From Roseateles_E sp005503085 (GTDB taxonomy: Bacteria; Pseudomonadota; Gammaproteobacteria; Burkholderiales; Burkholderiaceae_C), in assembly GCF_028462495.1 (NCBI RefSeq), contig NZ_JAQOWX010000010.1, forward strand, positions 14,183 to 78,182: a DNA stretch of 64,000 nt, read 5' to 3'. This document shows positions 55,013 to 62,891 of this stretch, one piece after another; position 1 is the stretch's first letter; each line of letters opens with the position of its first letter. The notes under the pieces are model-generated. The model saw nothing but the letters and a program-made list of their open reading frames with translations. It was not told the origin of the DNA and searched no databases. The translations under genes and the position numbers were made by a program.

Positions 55013-56517
55013 GCAGCAAGAAGATCTTCGGCGCCTTCCTGGCCACCGAGACCAATACCTATGCGGCGGCGCCAACCGGCTGGGGCGGATTTGAGGAATA
55101 CGGCATCTTCCATGGCGATGGGAGCCGGCGCGATCCGCAAGGCATAGGCGCACCTATGGCCGATCTGCGCCGGCTGCTGGCCGACCAGGGCCATGCGCTG
55201 GTCGAGAGCCTCAGTGCCTTCGCCCAGCCGCTGGGCCGCACGGTGCGCGCGGTCTACGAGGGCCTGCGCGACGAGATCCTGAGCGATCTGCGGGCGGCCC
55301 TGCCGGTCGATGGCGTGATCCTGGTGCTGCACGGCGCGATGGTGGCCGAGGGCTATGAGGACTGCGAGGGCGATCTGATCGCGCGGGTGCGCGCCATCGT
55401 CGGGCCGGCCGTGCCCATCGGTGTCGAGCTGGACCTGCACTGCCACACCACCGTGCTGATGCAGCGCTCGGCCGATGCCATCGTCGCCTACAAGGAATAT
55501 CCGCATATCGACGCGCTGCCCCGGCTCGAGGAGCTGCTGCGCATCGTGCTGGACACGGCGGCCGGCAAGGTACGGCCCAGCACCGCGATGTTCGACTGCA
55601 AGATGGTCGGCCTGTGGCACACCACGCGCGAACCGATGGCCGGCTTTGTGCGCCGCATGCAGGCGGTCGAGCGCCAGCCGGGCGTGCTCTCGGTTTCGCT
55701 CGGCCATGGCTTTCCCTGGGGCGATGTGCCCGAGTCGGGGGCGCGGCTATGGGTCGTCACCGACAACGATGCGCGCCTCGCCGCCGCGCTGGCCGAGCAG
55801 CTGGGCCGGGAGTTCTGGGCGCTACGCGAGCAAACCGTGACGCCGATGCTGGAGGTGGACGCGGCGCTGGACCGCGCCGCGCAGATAGCGGGCGGCCCGG
55901 TCGTCATTGCCGACATCGCCGACAACGCCGGCGGCGGCGCGATGAGCGACAGCACATTCATCTTGCAGGCACTGCTGGCGCGCGGCGCGCAGGACGTTGC
56001 GATCGGCGCCTTCTGGGATCTGGGCGCGATCCAGCTCTGCCGCGACGCCGGCGTCGGTGCTCGCCTCGCACTGAGCATCGGCGGCAAATGCGGCCCGGCC
56101 TCGGGTCAGCCGATGGATCTGGAGGTCGTCGTCAAGGCGGTGCTGGATCAGCATGTGCAGATCGGCCTGAACTCGAACGACGAGATCGCGCCGCTGGGCC
56201 CCAGCGTCTGGGTGCAGGCGGCGAACGGGCTAGACATCGTGCTGGTCAGCGTGCGCAGCCAGACCTTCTCGCCCATGGTCTTCACCGGCCTGGGCATCGA
56301 TCTGGCGCGCAAGCGCCTGATCGTGGTCAAGTCCACCCAGCACTTCCATGCCCAGTTCGCGCCGCTGGCCCGGGATATCCTTTATGTGACGACACCCGGC
56401 GCGATCAGCATGGACTTTGCCGCCCTGCCCTACCGGGTGCGCGAGCTCGATTACTGGCCCCGCGTGGCCGACCCGCACGGCTTCAACACTGCCGCCAACG
56501 ACCCCATATCCGCATGA
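55009..56517 (+). CDS. M81-family metallopeptidase (MlrC-like), stand-alone paralogue
   Basis: A 502-residue protein starting MSSKKIFGAFLATETNTYAA, with all the M81 motifs of the fused copy: VLHGAMVAEG, ELDLHCH, YPHID, and ADNAGGGAMSDSTF. It ends shortly after RVADPHG and has no hydrolase domain. Its start overlaps the serine hydrolase stop by 4 nt, and its stop overlaps the dehydrogenase start by 4 nt, so the three genes are translationally coupled. M81 includes MlrC, a zinc peptidase that cleaves at the Adda-D-Glu bond of microcystin fragments. No signal peptide. Confidence 0.9.
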   Translation: MSSKKIFGAFLATETNTYAAAPTGWGGFEEYGIFHGDGSRRDPQGIGAPMADLRRLLADQGHALVESLSAFAQPLGRTVRAVYEGLRDEILSDLRAALPVDGVILVLHGAMVAEGYEDCEGDLIARVRAIVGPAVPIGVELDLHCHTTVLMQRSADAIVAYKEYPHIDALPRLEELLRIVLDTAAGKVRPSTAMFDCKMVGLWHTTREPMAGFVRRMQAVERQPGVLSVSLGHGFPWGDVPESGARLWVVTDNDARLAAALAEQLGREFWALREQTVTPMLEVDAALDRAAQIAGGPVVIADIADNAGGGAMSDSTFILQALLARGAQDVAIGAFWDLGAIQLCRDAGVGARLALSIGGKCGPASGQPMDLEVVVKAVLDQHVQIGLNSNDEIAPLGPSVWVQAANGLDIVLVSVRSQTFSPMVFTGLGIDLARKRLIVVKSTQHFHAQFAPLARDILYVTTPGAISMDFAALPYRVRELDYWPRVADPHGFNTAANDPISA

Positions 56518-57659
56518 GCCACAAGCCCGACATCATTTCAGCCGACTGCCTGGTCATCGGTGGCGGCATCGCCGGCGCCTCGGTGGCGCGCTGGCTGGCG
56601 CCGCATGCGCGCACCATCGTGCTGGAGCGCGAGAGCCAGCCCGGCTATCACGCCACCGGCCGCTCGGCCGCGCTCTTCATGGAGAGCTATGGCAACACCC
56701 AGGTGCGTGCGCTGACCCGCGCCAGCCGCAGCTTCTTCGAGCAGCCGCCGGCCGGCTACTCCGAGCATCCGCTGCTGACGCCGCGTGGCGCACTCTTCGT
56801 CGCCACCGAGGCGCAGCGCGAGGCCTACGAGCGCCACTGGGAAGTGCTGCGCGCGATCACAGCGAACTCGCACCGGCTCTCGGCAGACGAAGCCTGCGCG
56901 ATGGTGCCGGTGCTCAGGCGCGAGCAGCTGTTCGGGGCGATTCACGAGCCCGAGGCGGTGGACATGGATGTGCATGCGCTGCACCAGGGTTTTCTGCGCG
57001 AGCTGCGCCGCGCCGGCGGCAGCCTGGTCTGCGATGCCGAGGTCTCGGCGATAGAGCGCCAGGGCGCCGATTGGCGCGTGCATGCCGGCAAGGCCGTCTA
57101 CCAGGCCCCGGTGCTGATCAACGCAGCCGGCGCCTGGGCCGATGTGATCGCAGGCCTGGCCGGCGTGCGGCCCATCGGCCTGGAACCACGGCGCCGCTCT
57201 GCATTCATGTTCGCGCCGCCGGCCGGCATCGACACCCATGCCTGGCCGCTGGTGTTCGGCGCCGACGAGGACTGGTACTTCAAGCCCGATGCCGGAGCGC
57301 TGCTCGGCTCACCGGCCAATGCCGACCCGGTGGCACCGCAGGATGTACAGCCCGAGGAGCTCGATATCGCTCTGGCCATCCATCGCATCGAGGAGGCCAC
57401 CACGCTGACCATCCGCCGGCCCAGCCACACCTGGGCCGGGCTGCGCTCCTTCGTCGCCGACGGCGGCCTGGTCGGCGGTTTCGATACCCAGGCGCCCGGC
57501 TTCTTCTGGCTCGCCGGCCAGGGCGGCTACGGCATCCAGACCTGCGCCGCGATGGGCGAAGCCTGCGCGGCGCTGGCGCGGGGATTGGCGCTGCCGCAGC
57601 GGCTGGCTGACTTCGGGCTGAGTGCGGAGATGCTGTCGCCGGCGCGGTTGCAGCGGTAA
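56514..57659 (+). CDS. FAD-dependent D-amino-acid dehydrogenase (DauA-like)
   Basis: A 381-residue flavoprotein with the dinucleotide motif CLVIGGGIAGASVARWL (about 12-28). It matches D-arginine dehydrogenase DauA along its length (GYHATGRSAA, INAAGAWADVIAGLAGVRP, LLGSPANADPV, TTLTIRRP-HTWAGLRSFVAD, GGYGIQTCAAMGE). From memory of DauA, the residue that binds the D-Arg side chain (E87) falls on A93 here and H48 on L54, while Y53 is kept (Y59); so a neutral or hydrophobic D-amino acid is more likely than D-Arg. Last gene of the operon, overlapping the M81 gene by 4 nt. It would oxidise D-amino acids freed from peptides. Confidence 0.86.
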   Translation: MSHKPDIISADCLVIGGGIAGASVARWLAPHARTIVLERESQPGYHATGRSAALFMESYGNTQVRALTRASRSFFEQPPAGYSEHPLLTPRGALFVATEAQREAYERHWEVLRAITANSHRLSADEACAMVPVLRREQLFGAIHEPEAVDMDVHALHQGFLRELRRAGGSLVCDAEVSAIERQGADWRVHAGKAVYQAPVLINAAGAWADVIAGLAGVRPIGLEPRRRSAFMFAPPAGIDTHAWPLVFGADEDWYFKPDAGALLGSPANADPVAPQDVQPEELDIALAIHRIEEATTLTIRRPSHTWAGLRSFVADGGLVGGFDTQAPGFFWLAGQGGYGIQTCAAMGEACAALARGLALPQRLADFGLSAEMLSPARLQR

Positions 57660-57745
57660 GTGCGGCAGAGGCCACTCAAATGCGCCTGGGGTCCAAATTT
57701 CGCGAGGAGAGCTTGCCTCAGCGAGAACCGTCAGGCGCCGGGACA

Positions 57746-57890
57746 CGGGTGTGCGCAATTGCTCCATGCTCGGGCCAGAGGCCCGATCCTTCGCTAGGCA
57801 CAAGCAGTCCTCAGGACTGCTTGGGTCCGGGCTCAGTCCCCCGGGCCGCAAGCGGCCCTCCTCCTTGACTTGCGCAATTGCGCACACCCG
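57746..57890. repeat. 145-bp element bounded by 17-bp perfect inverted repeats
   Basis: The ends CGGGTGTGCGCAATTGC (57746-57762) and GCAATTGCGCACACCCG (57874-57890) are exact reverse complements. They enclose one palindromic unit (57795-57869) with two hairpins, AAGCAGTCCT/AGGACTGCTT and GGCCGC-AA-GCGGCC. The layout resembles a small MITE or a REP/BIME-like element. No target-site duplication is visible at the edges. Confidence 0.6.
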
Positions 57891-57974
57891 CATCCCGGCT
57901 TCTCCACCATTGGTTTTTTGCGAGCAGAAACCAATGCAGCGCCAAGCAGGAGGACGGGCAGGCCTGATGCGGAG

Positions 57975-58050
57975 GTCAAGGAGGAGGCCGCGAAGCGGCC
58001 GGGGGATTGAGCCCGGACACCGGAAGTCCGGTGGACTTGCGGTGCCTGGC
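57975..58050. repeat. Second, inverted copy of the palindromic unit
   Basis: Read on the minus strand, this repeats 57795-57869: the conserved parts GTCCGGGCTCA, TCCCCCGG and CTCCTCCTTGAC are shared, while the hairpins differ in sequence but keep pairing (GCCGC-TTC-GCGGC here against GGCCGC-AA-GCGGCC; AAGTCC/GGACTT against AAGCAGTCCT/AGGACTGCTT). Compensatory changes suggest that the folded form is what is kept. Confidence 0.6.
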
Positions 58051-58215
58051 GAAAGCCAGGGCCGCCAGGCCCTGGCAGGCAGCAGCAGGTCTGCCCGTCC
58101 TCCTGCGCTCAGCACATCAGCAACTCATCTGGCCGCGAGGCAGATGATGAGTCGTGGCTGCGCCGCAGCCAGGGTGCAGTACCGTAGCGCGTCCGGTCAG
58201 TCGGCATTTTCGGCT

Positions 58216-58932
58216 TCAGCCTGGGCGCTGGCAGATGTAAGTGGCGTAGACGCCCCGTGCGTACCGTGCTTGTTGAAGGCGAAAGCCAGCGCGTTCCAGC
58301 AGGCCTTCCATGACCCAAGCGAACGTGCTGTGTTCGTCGCGCACATGAGTGACGTTCTCGTCGCGGCTGTAGCCGCGTTCCTCCTGCATCCATTTCAGCC
58401 ACGCGTCCACTGTCTCCTTGATCTCCGACGGATGGCACGAGTAGACGACATCCCGGAGCATGAACGTGGCGCCAGGCTTCAGGGCTGCGTGAATCCGCTG
58501 CAGCGCGACAAGCTTCCAGAAATCGTTGAGGTGATGCAAGGCGTACTGCGTTGTCGCAATGTCAAGGGAGTTCGCAGGCAGTACGAAGCTCAAGAACCCT
58601 GCTTGCTGAAGCCTGATGCCAGATGCGCCCAGAATCTCAGCACGCTTGCGCGTGGCTTCGAGCATCTGTGCCGAGATGTCGATCGCGTGTACTTCACAGC
58701 CCGCGAGTGCAGCTTGGCAGGCTAGGACACCTGTTCCACAGCCGAAGTCAGCAAAGACTTGGTCTGATTGAAGACCAAGCTCAGCCAGAAGCGCTGCTGC
58801 GGCGGCATCTGTCGACCGCTGACGGGCATCGTACGTGGCGACCTGAACCGGTTCGGAGAAGTCAACGCCGACATGCTTGCTGTCGTCGTAGTACCAATCT
58901 GAGCCCTGGAGTGCTTCGATGTTGATAGCCAT
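58216..58932 (-). CDS. Class I SAM-dependent methyltransferase
   Basis: A 238-residue soluble protein with a Rossmann-type SAM motif FADFGCGTGVLACQAALAG (about 60-78), an acidic loop (EVHAIDISAQML) and motif LDIATTQYALHHL further on. It starts MAINIEALQGSDWYYDDSKH. The substrate is unknown. Its base composition differs from the neighbours: three 60-nt lines counted by hand give about 59% GC, against 80% in a line of the adjacent dgcA. With the possible IS remnant upstream, this suggests acquisition by transfer. It stands alone, convergent with the D-amino-acid operon. Confidence 0.85.
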   Translation of the reverse strand: MAINIEALQGSDWYYDDSKHVGVDFSEPVQVATYDARQRSTDAAAAALLAELGLQSDQVFADFGCGTGVLACQAALAGCEVHAIDISAQMLEATRKRAEILGASGIRLQQAGFLSFVLPANSLDIATTQYALHHLNDFWKLVALQRIHAALKPGATFMLRDVVYSCHPSEIKETVDAWLKWMQEERGYSRDENVTHVRDEHSTFAWVMEGLLERAGFRLQQARYARGVYATYICQRPG

Positions 58933-58998
58933 TGCGGACCTCGGTTGAGTAGGTCAGGATGCTTATGCCTACACAAGATGGCTTCGTGAGGGCCGCGC

Positions 58999-59070
58999 AT
59001 GGAGAGCAAATCTAACAGCATCTTGCTTGTCGGACTGGACGCCCACAAGGATGGCGTCGACATGGCCGGG
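58999..59070 (+). pseudogene. Possible N-terminal remnant of an IS110-family transposase
   Basis: An ATG frame reads MESKSNSILLVGLDAHKDGV then DMAG. The string VGLDAHKD with following V-D resembles the start of IS110-type transposases (the first catalytic Asp lies in this motif). After about 24 codons the similarity stops and no further transposase sequence is seen. The GC content here is also lower than in the dgcA side. The match is short, so it may be chance. Confidence 0.35.
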
Positions 59071-59147
59071 CAGGGGCACTGCGCAGGCTCATCAGCCGGG
59101 GCCAGGTCTTGCACATCGTCTATGCATGAAGCCAGACCCCCTCCCGC

Positions 59148-60134
59148 TCAGCCCCAGAGCGCCGGCTCGGCGGCGCCGAGCATGGCGCCTTCGTAATGCA
59201 TGGCCTGGGCGCGGTCGGATTGCATCAGCATCGGGCCGTCGAGGTCGACATAGCTGCAGTCCTGCGCGATCAGATGGGCCGGGGCCATGGCCAGCGAGGT
59301 GCCACCCATATTGCCGACCATCAGGCCGAAGCCCATGGCCTTGGCCTCGCGTGCCAGGGCCAGCGCTTCGGTCAGGCCGCCCGTCTTGTCGAGCTTGATA
59401 TTGACGTACTGGTAGCGACCCACCAGCACCGGCAGCGAGCTGCGGTCCACGCAGGACTCATCGGCGGCCAGCGGTATGGTGCAGACCAGCCCGTCGAGCT
59501 GGGCATCCGTGCCGCGCTCGACCGGTTGCTCGATCAGCTCGACGCCCTGGGCCTGCAACTCAGGCAGGATGCGCTCGAGCAGCTCGCGGCTCCAGGCCTG
59601 GTTGGCATCGACGACCAGGCGGGCAGACGGATGCTCCTCGCGGGCGAAGCGCACCATGTCGACATGCCGGCTTGCATCGGCCTTCAGCTTGAGCAGGGGC
59701 AGATGCCGCGCGGCGCGGATCTTGCGCCGCACATCGGCCTCGCTGCCCAGGCCAATGGTGTAGGCCGTCAGCACCGGGGCCACGCGCTCCAGGCCCGCCA
59801 GCTGCCAGGCGCGGCGGCCGGCCTGCTTGGCGCGCAGGTCCCACAGCGCGCAGTCCAGCGCGTTGCGCGCGCCGCCGGGCGGCAGCAGCTGCATCAGCGC
59901 CTCGGTCGACAGGTCCTCATGCAGCCGGGGCCGCAGCGCCTCGATCTGCGCGGCCATCGTCAGCGTCGTCTCGCCCTTGTAGGGCACGCCGGTGGCCTCG
60001 CCATAGCCACAGCGGCCCTCGCGATCGGACAGACGCACGACCAGCACCTGAATCTCGGTCATCACGCCGCGCGAAATCTCAAACGGTTCCTGCAGGGCCC
60101 AGCTCTCGCTGGTGAGCGTGCAATCAAGCGACAT
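59148..60134 (-). CDS. dgcA: N-acetyl-D-glutamate racemase DgcA (enolase superfamily, dipeptide-epimerase type)
   Basis: A 328-residue enzyme of the mandelate racemase/enolase superfamily. The start is the ATG at 60134 (MSLDCTLTSESW), overlapping dgcN by 11 nt. The active-site lysine pair lies in LKLKAD (K149, K151), metal ligands are D176 (VVDANQ), E202 (IEQPVE) and D225 (AADES), and the second acid/base Lys is in NIKLDKTGG. By sequence alone it would be called L-Ala-D/L-Glu epimerase; coupling to a DUF1611 (DgcN) gene points to the DgcN-DgcA route for D-glutamate, where it turns N-acetyl-D-Glu into N-acetyl-L-Glu. Confidence 0.85.
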   Translation of the reverse strand: MSLDCTLTSESWALQEPFEISRGVMTEIQVLVVRLSDREGRCGYGEATGVPYKGETTLTMAAQIEALRPRLHEDLSTEALMQLLPPGGARNALDCALWDLRAKQAGRRAWQLAGLERVAPVLTAYTIGLGSEADVRRKIRAARHLPLLKLKADASRHVDMVRFAREEHPSARLVVDANQAWSRELLERILPELQAQGVELIEQPVERGTDAQLDGLVCTIPLAADESCVDRSSLPVLVGRYQYVNIKLDKTGGLTEALALAREAKAMGFGLMVGNMGGTSLAMAPAHLIAQDCSYVDLDGPMLMQSDRAQAMHYEGAMLGAAEPALWG

Positions 60135-61152
60135 GGGAATACTCCTTGTGTGGGTGGATGGCTTGGACCAGGCGCTCGACACCGCCGCGCATCGGATCGA
60201 CCACGGGCAGGCCCAGCTCGGCCTCGACGCGGTCGCGGTAGGCCCGCCAGTCCGCATCGCTGAGCGCGGACGAATTGATGCTGATGCCGACGCAGCGCAC
60301 CGCCGCATTGGTCAGGCGTGCGGCGCACAGATAGGCCTCGATGGCCTCGGCCAGCGGCGGGGTCGGGAAGTCAGGCAGGCTGGCAATATGCTGCCGACCG
60401 GCGTGGTGGCACAGCACCAGCGCGTCGGGCTGCGAGCCATGCAACAGGCCCAGCGTGACGCCCGCATAGGCCGGGTGGAACAGCGAGCCCTGGCCCTCGA
60501 TCACATCCCAGTGCCCGGGCTCGTTGTCGGGCGAGAGCTGCTCGGCCACGCCGGTGACGAAGTCGGACACCACCGCGTCGATGGCCACGCCGCTGCCCGA
60601 GATCATCACCCCGGTCTGTCCGGTCGCACGAAAGCTCGCCGGCACGCCGCGCGCCTGCAGCGCTCGGGCCAGCGCCAGCGCGGTGTACTTCTTGCCCAGC
60701 GCGCAATCGGTGCCGACGGTCAGCAGCCGTTGCCCGCTGCGCTTGCGGCCGGTGCCGGTCACGCGCGGCCAGGCGCCGTGGCGCACATCCTGCAGCTGCA
60801 CGCCGGCGGCCTGGGCGGCAGCAGCCAGCTCGGGGATGTCGCTCAGCCGCGTGTGCAGGCCGCTGACGATATCCAGACCCGCGCGCACCGCCTCCAGCAG
60901 GCTGGGCAGCCAGTGCGCCGGCAGCTTGCCGCCGACCGGCGCGATGCCGATCAGCAGCGAGCCCGCGCCGGCCGCGGCCGCCTCGGCGACGCTCATCGCC
61001 GGCTTGCCGGTGCTGACGGCGGCCCCGGGATAGGCCAGCTCGCCGAGCACATCCTCGGGGCACCAGTCGGCCACGCCGAAGGCGGTCTTGGCATCCACGG
61101 CCGAGCTCACGTCACCGAGGAAGATCAGATAGGGTTTGCGCAATACAAGCAT
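60124..61152 (-). CDS. dgcN: D-glutamate N-acetyltransferase DgcN (DUF1611)
   Basis: A 342-residue DUF1611 protein. It has an N-terminal Rossmann-like part (about 1-115) and a C-terminal P-loop domain with LTVGTDCALGKKY (about 144-156), then IEGQGSLFHPAYAGV and GISINSSALSD. DgcN acetylates D-glutamate so that DgcA can racemise the product. The gene overlaps dgcA by 11 nt and follows the third serine hydrolase gene by 44 nt, all on the minus strand, which suggests that D-Glu comes from peptides cut by that hydrolase. Confidence 0.86.
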   Translation of the reverse strand: MLVLRKPYLIFLGDVSSAVDAKTAFGVADWCPEDVLGELAYPGAAVSTGKPAMSVAEAAAAGAGSLLIGIAPVGGKLPAHWLPSLLEAVRAGLDIVSGLHTRLSDIPELAAAAQAAGVQLQDVRHGAWPRVTGTGRKRSGQRLLTVGTDCALGKKYTALALARALQARGVPASFRATGQTGVMISGSGVAIDAVVSDFVTGVAEQLSPDNEPGHWDVIEGQGSLFHPAYAGVTLGLLHGSQPDALVLCHHAGRQHIASLPDFPTPPLAEAIEAYLCAARLTNAAVRCVGISINSSALSDADWRAYRDRVEAELGLPVVDPMRGGVERLVQAIHPHKEYSHVA

Positions 61153-61196
61153 GTCGGAGAAATCCCTAGGGAAGAGGAAGAGAAACGGGGAATCAG

Positions 61197-62891
61197 TCAG
61201 TCGCCGTAGCGTTCAAACGCCAGTTGGCGGGTGCGCGGCGTGTCGAGGCGGAAACCGCTCACTGGGCCGCTCGGCGGGCCGCCAGCGGGCGCGGCGCGCA
61301 GCACCGCATTGCCGCCATGGCCCATCGGTACGTCGAGCGCCTGGCAGCCGAACAACTCGGCCGAGAGGGCCCGCAGCTCGAAGCGGTTGCCACCATAGGC
61401 ACCACGGATCTGCAGCAGCAGCCGCTCGCCGTCGAAATCGATGCGGGCCTCGGCATCGAGATCGGCCGAACGGTAGCGGCCCAGCAGCGGCGCGCCGGCC
61501 TTGGCTGGCGGTGGTGGCGTCTGGGGCAGCAGCTCGCAGCATTCGCTGCGGCCGTCCGCGACCAGATCGAGCTGCGATGGCGCCCCCGCGCCGGCGGTGG
61601 CCAATTGCGCGATCGGCAGCAGGTATTGCCCGATGCCGCCCTCCTCGAAAGGCTTGCACAGCTGCGCGCCCTCGTCGCGCAAAGGCATGGCCGGCCCTTC
61701 CAGCAGGCTCAGGCCCAGCGCGGCGCCGGCTTTGGCAAAGCCGAAGACCAGGCCCGTCTCGCGGCCGCGATAGCGCCGGCCCAGCATCGACGCAAAGCGC
61801 TCGGCGGACGCCGGCGCCGCAGCGGGGCCGAGCACTGCGTCACCCAGCATCGCGTCGACAATGCGCAGCGCCAGCTCGCGCGGGCTGCATGGCGCACCAT
61901 TGCCGATGATGACGATGTCCAGCGCCTGGCTGGGCACGGTCAGCATCTGGCTGGCGCCGCCGATCACGGCACCCGGATGGTGAATCACTTCCAGGCCGCG
62001 GTAGTCGTGCCGCATCAGGCCCAGGCCGTAGGGCGTGTGGTGGCCATTGGCCAGCCGCGTCGGCGCCAGCATCTGCTGCCAGCTGGCCGCGCTGCCCACG
62101 CGCTTGTGCGGCGCGCGCAGATGGGCCAGCCAGCGCAGCATGTCGTCGATGCTGGAGACCATCGCGCCCTCGCCGCGCAACTCCTCGGTCGGGAAGATGC
62201 CGCGCCGCCAGCCACCGCCTTGTGCGGCCGGCAGATGCAAGGTGGCCATGCCGGGATGCAGCTCGAAGTCGCTGGGCACCGAGGCCGTGTCCTGCATACC
62301 CAGCGGCGCGAAGATGCGCTCTTGCAGGAACTGCTCGAAGGGCAGGCCGGAGACGTCCGCTATCACTCTTGACAGCAGCTGGTAGCCGCTATTGCAATAG
62401 ATCACCTGGCTGCCGGGCGCGAAGTTGGCCTCGCGCTGGCGCCGCTGCACAGCCCAAGCCACGCCGGCGGGCTTGATCGCCATGCCCTCGGCGATGAAGC
62501 CCAGGTCGAGGTAGCAGCGGTAGCCGCTGCTGTGGTTCATCAGCTGGCGCAGGCTGGGCTCGGGCCCCTGGGCAGGAAATGCCGGCAGCTCGGGCAGATA
62601 GGCGCGCACCGGGGCGTCGATGTCGAGCCGGCCCTCCTCGGCCAGCAGCAGCGCGGCCAGGCAGGTGAACTGCTTGCTGGTGGAGCCGATGCGCATGCGG
62701 GTCCAGGGCGCGTTGGCCACGCCATGCTCGACGCTGGCCAGCCCGATGCCGCGCCGGTACAGGCTGCGGCCATGCAGGGCCACACCGACGACCAGGCCCG
62801 GCGCATCGCTGCGGGCCAGGGGCTGGAGCAAGGCGTCGAGGGCGGCGATGCGGGGACCGGAGTTCTGCGGTGAAGACGGGGAGGCGGACAT
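61197..62891 (-). CDS. Serine hydrolase of the beta-lactamase/D-aminopeptidase family (MlrB-like), copy 3
   Basis: A 564-residue protein from the ATG at 62891 (MSASPSSPQNSGPRIAALDA); the frame stays open upstream through the contig seam, but that part is not conserved. SxxK is S70-T-S-K73, the YxN motif is VIYCNSGYQLL and the KTG-equivalent is HHPGAVIGG. C-terminal beta-rich domains (about 380-564) are present. It shares the SDAPGLVVG and YRRGIGLASVEHGVAN regions with copies 1 and 2. It is first of the unit serine hydrolase-dgcN-dgcA. No signal peptide, so it acts in the cytoplasm. Confidence 0.85.
   Translation of the reverse strand: MSASPSSPQNSGPRIAALDALLQPLARSDAPGLVVGVALHGRSLYRRGIGLASVEHGVANAPWTRMRIGSTSKQFTCLAALLLAEEGRLDIDAPVRAYLPELPAFPAQGPEPSLRQLMNHSSGYRCYLDLGFIAEGMAIKPAGVAWAVQRRQREANFAPGSQVIYCNSGYQLLSRVIADVSGLPFEQFLQERIFAPLGMQDTASVPSDFELHPGMATLHLPAAQGGGWRRGIFPTEELRGEGAMVSSIDDMLRWLAHLRAPHKRVGSAASWQQMLAPTRLANGHHTPYGLGLMRHDYRGLEVIHHPGAVIGGASQMLTVPSQALDIVIIGNGAPCSPRELALRIVDAMLGDAVLGPAAAPASAERFASMLGRRYRGRETGLVFGFAKAGAALGLSLLEGPAMPLRDEGAQLCKPFEEGGIGQYLLPIAQLATAGAGAPSQLDLVADGRSECCELLPQTPPPPAKAGAPLLGRYRSADLDAEARIDFDGERLLLQIRGAYGGNRFELRALSAELFGCQALDVPMGHGGNAVLRAAPAGGPPSGPVSGFRLDTPRTRQLAFERYGD

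Larger units (their letters stand above)
57660..58215. other. Hairpin-rich non-coding region
   Basis: A 556-bp stretch between the convergent dehydrogenase and methyltransferase genes. I see no gene in it. It is full of perfect or near-perfect hairpins: 57802-57822 (10-bp stem), 57908-57936 (CATTGGTTT/AAACCAATG), 58055-58076 (GCCAGGGCC/GGCCCTGGC) and 58156-58170 (GGCTGC/GCAGCC), as well as the two inverted units listed separately. Some of these could end transcription of the D-amino-acid operon. Confidence 0.6.

Noticed and set aside
43801..62891. An mlrA gene (CAAX-type protease) in the island
   Set aside because: No membrane protein with the EExxxR and HxxxN type motifs of that family was found among the frames.
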